DNA of 64,000 nucleotides, taken from Gonatopus flavifemur. Its lineage: Eukaryota > Arthropoda > Insecta > Hymenoptera > Dryinidae. A program made the translations under genes and the position numbers. The notes beneath the pieces are model-generated. The model saw only the letters and a list, made by a program, of their open reading frames with translations. It searched no databases and had not been told where the DNA came from. Each line of letters opens with the position of its first letter. Positions within the stretch are counted from its first letter, which is position 1. Where the stretch lies: contig JAFFJZ010000003.1 in assembly GCA_018340375.1 (NCBI GenBank), positions 26,226,001-26,290,000 on the forward strand, given 5' to 3'. This document shows positions 22,894 through 32,661 of this stretch, piece after piece.

Positions 22894-25158
22894 TTACCTC
22901 ACGGAAATGTAAATACCGATGAAAAGATTTCCCTCCAAATCTCAATGAACTGGTTTTTTTTACAAATTTTATTCTGGAATTGGAATTTTATCAAATCGAA
23001 AATCTCTTGACGTCCTATCGTTTGCGAAAAACACGTTTTTTGATCAACATTCTTTTTCAAATAGTTGTGAACCATTTTATTTATATCATCGCTGTTGATT
23101 TTAATAGAGATAGCTGTTGGAGTTTAATCCGTGGATAATCACTTTGCATTATGTGAATGCATAATCCTGTGTATGAAGTATCGCGCGATTATCAATAGGT
23201 TATTAATAATCTTGTAATACTGTATGAAAAATATACATAAATTGTGTATATATTCTCTTAGATATACGGTCCGTACGTGATCTGCATACAATAAATGTAT
23301 AATCGATTAGGTACATGCATGATTCATGAATGAGATATTACAAATGTGAATAATTCGTCTGCAAACAAATTATTTTGACTCAAGATGACACGACGCCATA
23401 AAATCTGCCTGATTTCATTGAAAATACACCCTCTCCGAGCGATACTTCAAGAATTCTAATTCATAGTATATAAACATTTCTAAAAAAAACTCCAACATTT
23501 CTTTTTCATCAATATGCGTTCCTATTTTCCAAGTATTCAAATATCGAGCCGTGTCTGATATTTCAAGTTTTTAAATCAATTCCTTATCCACAACGCGTTG
23601 AAAGCATACAATGAGCTGTACAAAACAACCTCAAGACTGGATTGTGTTTCGTATTATCAAAGGAATTCATTAACGCTTTCATGAATTCAACCGCGTTTTG
23701 AATTTCCATTTCACAACAAAAATAATGAATATACATCGTTTGAATTGAGTTTTTGATTCCCTGGAAAAATTCCCCCTCGATTTTTGATAAAAATTTAATC
23801 AAATCTTCAACATCAATAATTAAAGTAATTTGAAATAAAAATTTGGGTTGATGGAGAAATTAAATATTTCCAACCATTATATCCTAATTTTGCACAAATA
23901 TGACAGGAAATATTGCATTCCCGTCCTCCTGTTCCGCATTCACCAATGCAACTGAGCATATTGTTCGCGTAAACGTGAGTTGAATTCTTATGCAAATGTT
24001 TGAGGCATTTTGTTATCCGGGGATAAATATCATACAAGTCGAGAATACGATCTTGAATCTCCTTAATGCAAAGTCGATATTCAAACGCCTAGTACAGTAG
24101 AAATAATTGGTTCTGAAAAATGCAAATCAAAAGAATGTGGGAGAAAGACAAATTGATAAAGACTATATCGAATGAATTTCATTGAGACTTTCTAAGGAGG
24201 TTGTCATCATGAAAATTCCCTTTGTCCCATGGTTTTTTTTTCCATTCCCTTTGAATATCAAGGATATTGGGAAAATTGCTTGGTGAACGCATTCAACTGT
24301 GTATGTAAAATATTTTTGATGCGTTACATAGTTTTTTATCCAATGGAAAATAGGTGAAACTTGAAATTGTGAAACTAGGATTGTTTGAGTTGTGAAAATA
24401 AAATACAATCGAGAGAGGGAATGAGGAGTTGTTTGTGATTCGAAAAACCTCTCGGTATATTTATTATACTGGAAAATTTAAATATTATTCTTTGACGAAA
24501 GAATGATGGATGGAAATTGAATTTTACGAACTTTTTTTTTTTATAAATGATAAGAGAATGGAATTCAATAATCAAATGGTTTCCCATTCTGATTTCTTCT
24601 CTGTAAAAAATCAATAACTGTAAAGGAAAGTAAGTTGTTTCGAGTTTCCTTTTTTCCGCCCTTTCTACAGAAAGTACGAGATGACACAAAGCGTTTGCGT
24701 GAAGAAAATGTATATCTCATGTGATTTGTCTTTTCATTCAATTTATATGAAAGGCAATATATCGTTGACATAGATATGAATGATGTATTGATAAGAGTAC
24801 ACGAGAGCGTAAGTATGTAATGACAACATTCAAGTTGTACAGGGCTTCCTTCAGACTTGTTCAGAGTGATTCAGTAGGTAATGGTCTTGAGGGTGACGTT
24901 CATAATAACTTGCGTAAATGAGAATCCTGTAATTAATTAGCGCTCCTATATTATCAATGGTACACAAGAGTTTGTACGGTATACAACATGTTCAGTTAAG
25001 ATTGTCCCATCAAGCAATGCAGTGTTGTCTCACGTGGATGCATAAGCCACGTCAAATGAGTAGCGAAGGGCATCTGATCAAATTATGAATCTTGTACTGC
25101 TTGAAGAAAATTTTCTTTTTCAACAGCAAACTATCTGATATGATAAAATGTCATACTA
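22894..25158. other. No gene seen
   Basis: AT-rich DNA with several - strand frames of 68 to 104 codons that are Phe/Ile/Lys-rich and without domains. Confidence 0.45.
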
Positions 25159-25381
25159 CCGTGTCCAAAAAATAAAATGACATAGCATTTATTTTCCAAA
25201 ATGTTTATTTATTCTCCCAAACCAAGTTCATCGCCTTCAAAGTAATCTCCCCGGATACAATGTACTCATGCCAACGCATTTTCCAATCATCGAAACAGTT
25301 GTTGAAGTCGGTTTCCGGGATGGCTTCCAACTCTCTCTCTTCGATTCGGCTTGGAAATGTCACTTCATTTTTTGGACACAG
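25159..25381 (-). mobile_element. Internally deleted mariner-like element with transposase remnant
   Basis: The ends CCGTGTCCAAAAAAT and, inverted, CTGTGTCCAAAAAAT continue with about 10 further matching bases and are flanked on both sides by TA. On the - strand the interior still encodes the C-terminal end of a Tc1/mariner-type transposase: IPETDFNNCFDDWKMRWHEY, then, after a one-base frameshift, GDYFEGDELGLGE and stop. Everything upstream of that, including the catalytic domain, is deleted. The element is 223 bp and non-autonomous. Its ends and transposase tail differ from those of the mariner at 12048. Confidence 0.8.
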
Positions 25382-26784
25382 TAGTATATATATTTTGCTC
25401 CTGGAATTGTATACAATTTGTAGCAGTTGTATGTTTTGGAGTCGACTATCTTACTCAAAATGTTTACTTTTGGTAGTACACTGACATGGAATTCAATTTA
25501 CATAATTCATGTAATAATTTTATATAATCCATATGCAATTTTTCATGCAATTATATAAAAACGCTGTACTCTTTTCCCCCTCCACATATACTCTGAAAGA
25601 ATCATAATACCTAACTGTAAAGAATGTTACAATTTAATAAAGGAGTTCCTTCATTATTATCCGAGCCCTTCTTCAGGATATTGATAAATTTAGTGATTCA
25701 TTGTGTATTTCTTCCTTGTACGAAAATGGATTGCGAGTGGAGAATGAGGATATTTGAAAGAGGTCTATTAGCAATTATGTTATGACTTGTCATCACCAAT
25801 AGTATACATCCTATGGAAAGCATTGTAAATTCATTATACTTGGGACAATTGAAAATGAATAACTCATGTAATATTCTACTCTTCCTATACGCGTTTCTTT
25901 GCAGTGATGTGACCCGTGAAGAATAAAGTGGGATTTATTAACTTCGGTAGGAGAACTGAAAAGATAAATGTTCCAGAACTTCATTATCAAGCTGTATGAT
26001 ACGACGGAATTCTTTTGTCATGAAAATCTCATGAAAGAATATTATGAAAAATATGTGGGAAAGAAAAGAAATCAGTGAAGAATCTTTCAGAAAATACTTT
26101 TGGCTTGATCATCGGGTGGGTTGTTTTTTGTTTTTAGAAAAAAGTTTTGTCGAAAGTTCAAATGTTTGATGAACGTAGTCAATCGTTGTTCCCTTTGAAT
26201 CAAGAAAGTGCTGATGGATTGAACACGTTGTCCAGCAAAATTTACCCATACAAGGTTGCCTGCATCACTTGTGTGCTATTAAACGCACAGAGTTAACGTA
26301 ATAGGAATTGCACGAGTAAGGAAGATGCACGGTCGTTCACAATCTCCGGCAAGTTTGATGAAGCTTAATTTGTCATTTCTTGTTGTTAGAGTTGCCTATA
26401 TATCACTCTATTTCACGAGTTCAACGAAGTCGTGACAATATGAAGTGAATTAATGAATGTTACATGCATAAAATGCTTGCAGTGATGAAAGTACATTCAT
26501 TAAAGAGTTATTGTTGTAAAATTAACATGATGGATTTTGTAATTGAGTTTGATCGCAGAAATTTGTCAAGGTTTCAATTATACGTGTTTTTCGATTGCTC
26601 GGATATCATCAATTCTTGGTTTGTTTTTTCGTCACATTGATAGGGATGTAATATAATGATTTAGCATGTTACATTCCTGGGGGATAAATTTTTTATGAAT
26701 TTCGTTAAAAATCTCTAAATATCACTGTGGAGCTTTGAATATCTCTGAAAAACTATGGATGCACTAAGAAAAAGGCGACCATTG
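25382..26784. other. No gene seen
   Basis: AT-rich, with an ATATAATT-rich palindromic stretch near 25500-25565. No coding evidence. Confidence 0.45.
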
Positions 26785-27009
26785 CACTGAAAAAAAATCT
26801 CTTCCAATCAAATAAATAGTTCATTTCTCCTCTCTCCACAAAATATCTCTTAAGATTGATGAATTATTTAATCGCATCAAATAATGGAATGCTTGGAATA
26901 AATAATTTATTTGTCACAAGTAATCAGTTCTTGCAACTAATTGAATATTTAATTTCAATAAATAAATCTTTTATGGAGAGAGGACAAATAAATATTTTTT
27001 CCGCGAGTG
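26785..27009. mobile_element. CAC-ended foldback MITE
   Basis: The left end CACTGAAAAAAAATCT and the inverted right end CACTCGCGGAAAAAATA frame arms that share CTCTCTCCAYAAAA. A partial relative lies at 40672-40780 (CACTGAAAAAACTATTC, GTCTCTCCATAAAATATTT, GAAATTAAATATTCAA). Confidence 0.6.
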
Positions 27010-27689
27010 AGTGCATATGCAATGCACAATCAGTGAATATCAACTGGTCTTTGTAGAGGACTTCCAACTACCTAACCAGTGACTATTTATTGATTATGTA
27101 CTGAAATCTCACTGATTCCATTCAGTAGCCAACTATCAACTGTGGGAATAGTGGATTTAACTGATCCAAATTTAGGGAGTGGAATATAAATGAAAGAATC
27201 CATTCGATGGGAATTCTGTTGGTGTGTTTGTAGATAAAAAGCTGAATAGAGTGAATTACCTAGTAGATGAACAATTTGTCAAAGGAGTAATTATTCAAAA
27301 TTTCTGCTACATTCAAATGATTCGATTGTTTTCACAATAGACGTAACTGCTAATGAAAATAATCTAATTATTATTTTAATGTAGCTGAAAGTTTTGATAG
27401 TTCGTTCATCTACTGGGTAGTTTATCCCATATCTAAAAAATTCGCACTTCAGTTATTCTCTAAAAATCTCTAAAAATGAATCACGAGATTACGAACAGAT
27501 AACTAGATTTCACTATACGCTTTATAAAATTCAAAGTTCAGCGTTAAAAATTCATTTCATAAACCTTCCTGTTTCTAGTTTCCTAAAACAAAATCACAAA
27601 AATCCTTATATATTCGTGCGGCATTTTTCTCCGCGTCCCAGATAATAACCCTGCGCGTTGAAGCGCCTTTGAATGCGCGTTGCTACCCA

Positions 27690-27904
27690 CACCGAGAGAA
27701 AAAGCATGCTCTAAACGCAAGGGAGTCCTTTCCACTTCCAACGCTGTTGTTATAACATGTTTTTAACGCATGGCAGCATACTTAGAAGGCATGGGACTCA
27801 TACTTAAAAAGCATAGGCTCATGCGTTTAACGCACGTTATAACAAATGCATTAGAAGTGTGAAGTGATCCCTTGCGTTTATAGAGCATGCTTTGACTCTC
27901 GGTG
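27690..27904. mobile_element. CAC-ended foldback MITE with long stem
   Basis: Left arm CACCGAGAGAAAAAGCATGC pairs with the inverted right arm CACCGAGAGTCAAAGCATGC. Pairing continues through AAACGCAAGGGA, CACTTC, GTTATAAC and AAACGCATG, giving a stem of roughly 85 bp. CA flanks both ends. A 141-codon frame on the - strand crosses it and is spurious. Confidence 0.75.
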
Positions 27905-28010
27905 CAGATAGCACAACGTGCTCTGGGAACGTTTACGAAAGATTTATAAAATGTATAGGAGAGTTTTTCTGAATGTTCAGAAAACATCCCAGAAATATAT
28001 TTTGCTGTGA
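27905..28010 (+). repeat. Dispersed repeat, ACAACGTGC...TTTGCTGT type
   Basis: A copy of the repeat at 16699-16786. It directly adjoins the foldback at 27690-27904, which may have inserted at its end. Confidence 0.55.
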
Positions 28011-28292
28011 GTGTAAACTTGGGTCCCCCCGAAGGTTGTTCAAATTTATGAAAACAGTAGTGCCCTGATTCAGGCAAGATTTTCCACACGGAGAAAATTT
28101 TGTATTCAAAATTAATATATTCATATCGTAGTCGTGGGATATACTTTATTGTGGCGGAAAGGACCATGAGTATGCGACGGATTACCACATCTCTTCTTCA
28201 AGTCAATAAGCGGAGTAATGAGAAGAAAATATAAAGTTATAGTTCCTATTGTCATAATCGGGTATATCCCACGGGTACGATACTGTGTCTAA

Positions 28293-28497
28293 TAGGTGTG
28301 TGCGAGTACTCGAAATTTTCGAGTATTCTCAAGTAGAGTCGAGTATTTTATACCACTCGAAATTTCCGAGCCACTCAAAAATCTTCGAGTAATTTGTCGA
28401 TTTTTTTAGAATTATCATGAATCATCATTATCACATACTGGAATTTCGAGTACTCGGCTCAACTCGACTCGAAAAAATCACTACTCGCACACCCCTA
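28293..28497. mobile_element. hAT-like MITE (E1), GGTGTGCGAGTA ends
   Basis: The left end TAGGTGTGTGCGAGTACTCG and the inverted right end TAGGGGTGTGCGAGTA match, and the body is rich in CTCGA words. The target duplication is GTGTCTAA at 28285-28292 and GTGTCTAT split as 28498-28500 plus 29075-29079, because E2 inserted into it. An 8-bp duplication supports the hAT superfamily. Confidence 0.75.
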
Positions 28498-28500
28498 GTG

Positions 28501-29066
28501 TAGGGTGACCAGAGCGTCGAGGTGCAAAACAGGGACAGTTCCCCCAGAGTAGAAGAATATTCGAAATTATATATAATTTTTTGTAAAATTGAATATGGTT
28601 TATATCTGAATCATATATAATTTTGTAAATTTTTCTATTCGGAACACTTTTTCTCTAGCTCAACAGACGATAACCTTTTTGTAAAGGGAATTTCGAAGTT
28701 TCAAAATTACTACAGCTTTTTCTCGGTTTGCTCATAGAAAAGACGAGGATAAAATCAAAAAGCTCAATAAACGTACTCTCTTTGTATCACAGAGCAGAGA
28801 CAATGCATGTACTCATCATTTTCGAGAAGAATTGGGGTAGGGGAGAAATTCAGAAATTTTTGGACTTTGGATGCCCTCGAAGAAACCTTTTGTGCATCAG
28901 TGTCTCTCTTTGTAGTATACTTTTCTTTCCATTTATTATCATCGATAAAATGCAAATATCATAGATTCTGAAAAAACGGGGACATTTCGAATCAAAACCG
29001 GGACACTCCCCAATATTGTCAAAAACCGGGACATGTCCTTGTAAACCGGGACGTATGGTCACCCTA
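28501..29066. mobile_element. hAT-like MITE (E2), TAGGGTGACC ends, nested at the E1 border
   Basis: The ends TAGGGTGACC are perfect inverted repeats. Beside them are GGGACA motifs, with CCGGGAC repeated four times at the right end (28979-29052). Flanking CCCTAGTG (28493-28500) and CCCCAGTG (29067-29074) form an 8-bp duplication with one mismatch. An ATATAATT-rich palindromic stretch lies inside near 28560-28620. The 78-codon frame inside shows no transposase motif. Confidence 0.75.
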
Positions 29067-29685
29067 CCCCAGTGTCTATTAATCCTGAGTATAAACTTTT
29101 CTCTGTGTATCCTTCGTCATCTTCTCAAGAACAAAAAGATGCCGACGATGCGATTTGCTCAATCGAGATTCTACTGTACTTAACTCCCGAGATTCGTATA
29201 CTATGTTTCATATCACTCGCGTGGAAAGTTCACGCAATTCATGTAAGACAACGCAGAGATCGTTTATGAGATCAACGGAAGGGTTACTCTGACAGCAGGA
29301 TATCAAATCCATGTATATTCTTTCCCTAATTTGTATTATATGATGCTTGGCCCTGTATCACAAATGAATGATCAATTCATTTATCTTTCTGTCCTTCTTG
29401 GAATCCAGAAATGAAAGTTACTCACTTCCTCTCCCTAGGGAGGGAAAACGTACTTTCCTTTCGCTCTACGGGCATGGGAAGTGGAATTTCCTGTGTGATT
29501 GGTATGAAAAGAGAAAAAATTATCTGCTATATTTCTTCCAATTTGGAATGAAATTTGAGACACAGACAAGTATGAGAGAGAGTAGAGTTTGGAGTATAAT
29601 TTACTGCAACAGCTATTAAATATACTGCAATCCAGTTGGAATAACCATGATTTGTTTTAAATGGTCATAGAAATTGTCCGTGTTC

Positions 29686-29852
29686 TACACTGTAAGGAAT
29701 GTGGAGAGTCTTTCTTCACACTGTTGGTGGATTTCGTCCCCTCATCGTAGGAGAATTGTTTTTCCACAAAAAACGAGGCATTTTTCCACCACTTTGAGGA
29801 CTCATTTTGTTTTTTGGGTATTGAATCCTCTGTAAATGAGAGGAAGCCAAAG
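29686..29852 (+). repeat. Dispersed repeat, copy 2
   Basis: The longer relative of 178-302. It has an extra block with inverted words CCACAAAAAACGAGG and CCACCACTTTGAGG. Confidence 0.6.
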
Positions 29853-29896
29853 ACAACATGCAGCTCCGTCAAACGTTCAACATAGATCAACATAAA

Positions 29897-30171
29897 TCAG
29901 ACTAAAGCTCCGTTGGATCTCAATGTTAGATTCATCAACATTCGACGAAGGTCTGATGAAACTTACAATGTCCACTTGGAAATAATTTCAAGGAAGGAAA
30001 TTCCTTCTAAAACATGCTCGATTGAAATTCGAATGAATCTCCAGAGAACCTTCGATATGCGTTTTATGAACTTTTTTGAAACCATTTTTTAAGCGGACAT
30101 TCAAATATTCATCTAAACCTTGTAGAACGTTTAAGAACCTAAAACTTAGCTCCAACGGAGCTTCAGGCTGA
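29897..30171. mobile_element. Inverted-repeat element, AGCTCCGTTGGA arms
   Basis: AGCTCCGTTGGA at 29906-29917 is repeated inverted at 30151-30162. The match extends outward through ATCAG-CT with a few mismatches. Non-coding. Confidence 0.55.
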
Positions 30172-30493
30172 TCGATGTTTGATGAATGAAATATTTCATA
30201 AATATTCTTGGAACATTGCAGAAATAATTCAAGAATATTGCATTGAAATGTAAGATTTCAGATGCTAGATTTCTGCAATTTTAATGAAATCTTCGGCGTT
30301 GTGTGAGTTACCACCAAATTTCAACCGAACGTAAAATAAGTATATGATTCCTGTATAAATCGATAATTTGAGACTCATTAGGAATTTTTTCGGATTCTTC
30401 ATCGGTATTTGCATTGTAGGGATCAAATTGGTTCCAATGTAACTTCTGATCAATGTCTTCAACTAGGACTAGAATATTTGCGACCATGAGACC

Positions 30494-30602
30494 TCGTGTG
30501 AAAAAATCATTTCGAATTTATATATAATTCAATATAGTTTGTATATAAATTTTTATATAATTATACATAAATGGTATATAATTCTGATAATTGCACCCAG
30601 AG
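30494..30602. repeat. AT-rich palindromic MITE, copy 1
   Basis: Begins CTCGTGTGAAAAAAT, then alternates ATATATAATT, ATATAGTTT and TATATAATTAT, and ends near ATTGCACCCAG. The pattern recurs at 30898-31000, inside E2 (28560-28620), and less completely near 19340, 25500 and 32130. Confidence 0.5.
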
Positions 30603-30897
30603 ATGGGGAATACATTGTTTGTTGATGTAAATTCTGTAATGTAATGAATAATTGATTTTTTAATCCATATTGAACATCGATAATCCACAAAGAGTTTTCT
30701 CTAGATTGTTAGAATTAAGTCTATTTATTGAATTTTTTATTATCCGATAGATTATTCAATAGTTCATAGATGAATCACATCCCTGCTGTAAAATCTTAAT
30801 CAATGCAGGTAAAATCTCATTGATCCTGTTTCAAATACACATATCAAATCGCATGAACTTCTCGGTTTTATCTGTTTTCATTATTCATGTCCACTAG

Positions 30898-31000
30898 GGA
30901 CTCGAGTGAAAAAATTTTCGAAATCATATATAATTTTTATATAATTTGATATAGTTTATATACAAATTATATATCATTTTTCAAACTCTTTCCACCCGGG
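30898..31000. repeat. AT-rich palindromic MITE, copy 2
   Basis: The left end GAGTGAAAAAATTTTCGAAA and the inverted right end GGGTGGAAAGAGTTTGAAAA lead into ATATATAATTT arms around ATATAGTTTATATAC. About 100 bp. Confidence 0.55.
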
Positions 31001-31216
31001 GAAGTGAAGTTACAACCCTGGTAGAAAAACTTTTGTTGAATTTCATTCTAAATTTGGACACTTCTTTTCATTAGAAATTTAAAAAAATCCACGAATTCTC
31101 ATAAAAATCAAAGAAAATTGGCACAGTTTAATGGATTTGATTGAATTTCATCTAAATTTGTTGAAATTCATCTTTTTCTGTTGATTTTTTATGAAACAAG
31201 AGTCCAAGCCATACTG

Positions 31217-31510
31217 CCCTGGTGAAAGGGAAGCGTGTAATAGAAAGTGTCAGGGACGTAGTTGGAAAGTATTTGGAACGTGGATTTAAGCGTATATTGA
31301 GCGTCAAGTGGAACATTAAGAGTGGTTCGAACGTATATTTGAAGTGTGTGAAGCGTATCGGAAGTAACACCAATTTCATAGAAACCGGGCTTTACACTCG
31401 GAAGCGTAATCGAAGAGTGGATAGGAAGCGTGTAAGAAGTATTAGAAACGTAATCTGAGACATTCTTACGCTTCCGTTACTCTTTATGACACGCTTTCCT
31501 TCCACCAGGG
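31217..31510. mobile_element. CCCTGGT-ended foldback, nested
   Basis: CCCTGGTGAAAGGGAAGCGTGT on the left pairs with CCCTGGTGGAAGGAAAGCGTGT inverted on the right. TG flanks both ends. The interior repeats GAAGCGTRT-like words about every 20 to 40 bases. Confidence 0.7.
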
Positions 31511-31543
31511 TGCACAGGAGTTCCTTCAAAGAGCCCCCGTTAT

Positions 31544-31714
31544 GACAGTAAACATGAATTCATTATGAATACTTTGAATTCAATTTAAATTCTTGATGAC
31601 CAACTCAGTTGTTCAGAAAGAGTTCATCTCGTGAATTCATCAAGAACTATTCAAGGATCCAATACGTATTCATTTTGAGTCAATTGAATTCATATTGAAT
31701 TCATGTTCACTGAC
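31544..31714. mobile_element. Foldback, AACATGAATTCA arms
   Basis: GACAGTAAACATGAATTCAT on the left pairs with GTCAGTGAACATGAATTCAA inverted on the right, followed by TATGAAT in both arms. Lies inside the outer CCCTGGT element. Confidence 0.6.
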
Positions 31715-31828
31715 ATCACGGAAACAGTTGAAGAATTCTTTGAAAAGTTTATGTGAATTCAAAACGATCATTTGTGCTGTCTGGAAACTTAGGAGTGAAA
31801 TTCAACATGAAAATTTTTTCCACCAGGG

Positions 31829-32661
31829 AAGAGTGAACACTTTATTCCTGGTCAAAAGTGACCGAAAATCTGCATCTTCTGCATGTGAAAGGATTTCATT
31901 TTACGTGAGGTAATTCCAGGATTATGCCTTTGAAGTCTTTCCATGCAAAGATATCTTACAATTTGAAATGATTCGTTCAATTTTCAATTTCACAAAAAAA
32001 TATTTATGTATTGCTCACAGTTGGTAAGAGGGATATCTGTGAAAAATATGGAACGCATGATTAGAAATTTTAACTCAAATTCATTAAAAAAACACATTCC
32101 AAAAGTGACTAAAAGTGTTCCATGGTTTATACAATATAATTATATATATAAATAATTTTGAATATATATTTTATATAATTATTCTCTTAGAATAATCAAC
32201 CGTTTACCAACCGTTGGATTCAGGACAAACTGTACGTTGATAAAAACATTCTATGAATTTTGAGATTTACTTCTTTATCGATATCAAATTTGGAGAAAGA
32301 AAACATAGCTAAATAACATTCTCAAATAATATATAAAACAACATTTCAGGTATTTGAAAAACGTTGATTTATATGAAATTTTATGCAATTGTTTATTGAT
32401 TTTAATCGATGATTTATAATTTTTATATCAAGATAAATTTTTGAACGACATCCTTCCACATTATTTTACCCGTTGAAACGTTCACACTTTTTTATCTCCA
32501 GAAATGTGGGGATGAATTGTGATTATTCGCTTACAGATGGCGATCGTCGAGGATGTCGTTATTATGATCAGTCTCTATGTTTATAAAAATCCAACGCACA
32601 GTGTGTTGTTTGAGAATTGATCATTTAATCAACATTCGTGGAAGTTTAGTTAGTAATTTGA
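31829..32661. promoter_or_regulatory. Upstream region of the S11 gene
   Basis: Mostly AT-rich. ATATAATT palindromes lie at 32125-32180. A short upstream reading frame of 27 codons (ATG at 32537, MAIVEDVV...) precedes the main start and could be part of the 5' leader. No TATA box stands out, as expected of a housekeeping gene. Confidence 0.3.

Larger units (their letters stand above)
31016..31828. mobile_element. CCCTGGT-ended element (outer), about 813 bp
   Basis: The left end CCCTGGTAGAAAAACTTTTG matches the inverted right end CCCTGGTGGAAAAAATTTTC, and both continue into TGTTGAATTTCA. AA flanks both ends. Two other inverted-repeat units lie inside (31217-31510 and 31544-31714), so the original element was shorter. 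Confidence 0.6.

Noticed and set aside
25260..25484. 74-codon + strand frame
   Set aside because: It is antisense to the transposase remnant of the mariner deletion derivative and runs out of the element.
27763..28188. 141-codon - strand frame
   Set aside because: Runs across a foldback MITE and an adjoining dispersed repeat, so it is assembled from repeat sequence.
28728..28964. Open frames on both strands inside E2 as a possible transposase
   Set aside because: Too short and without any hAT transposase motif. E2 is non-autonomous.
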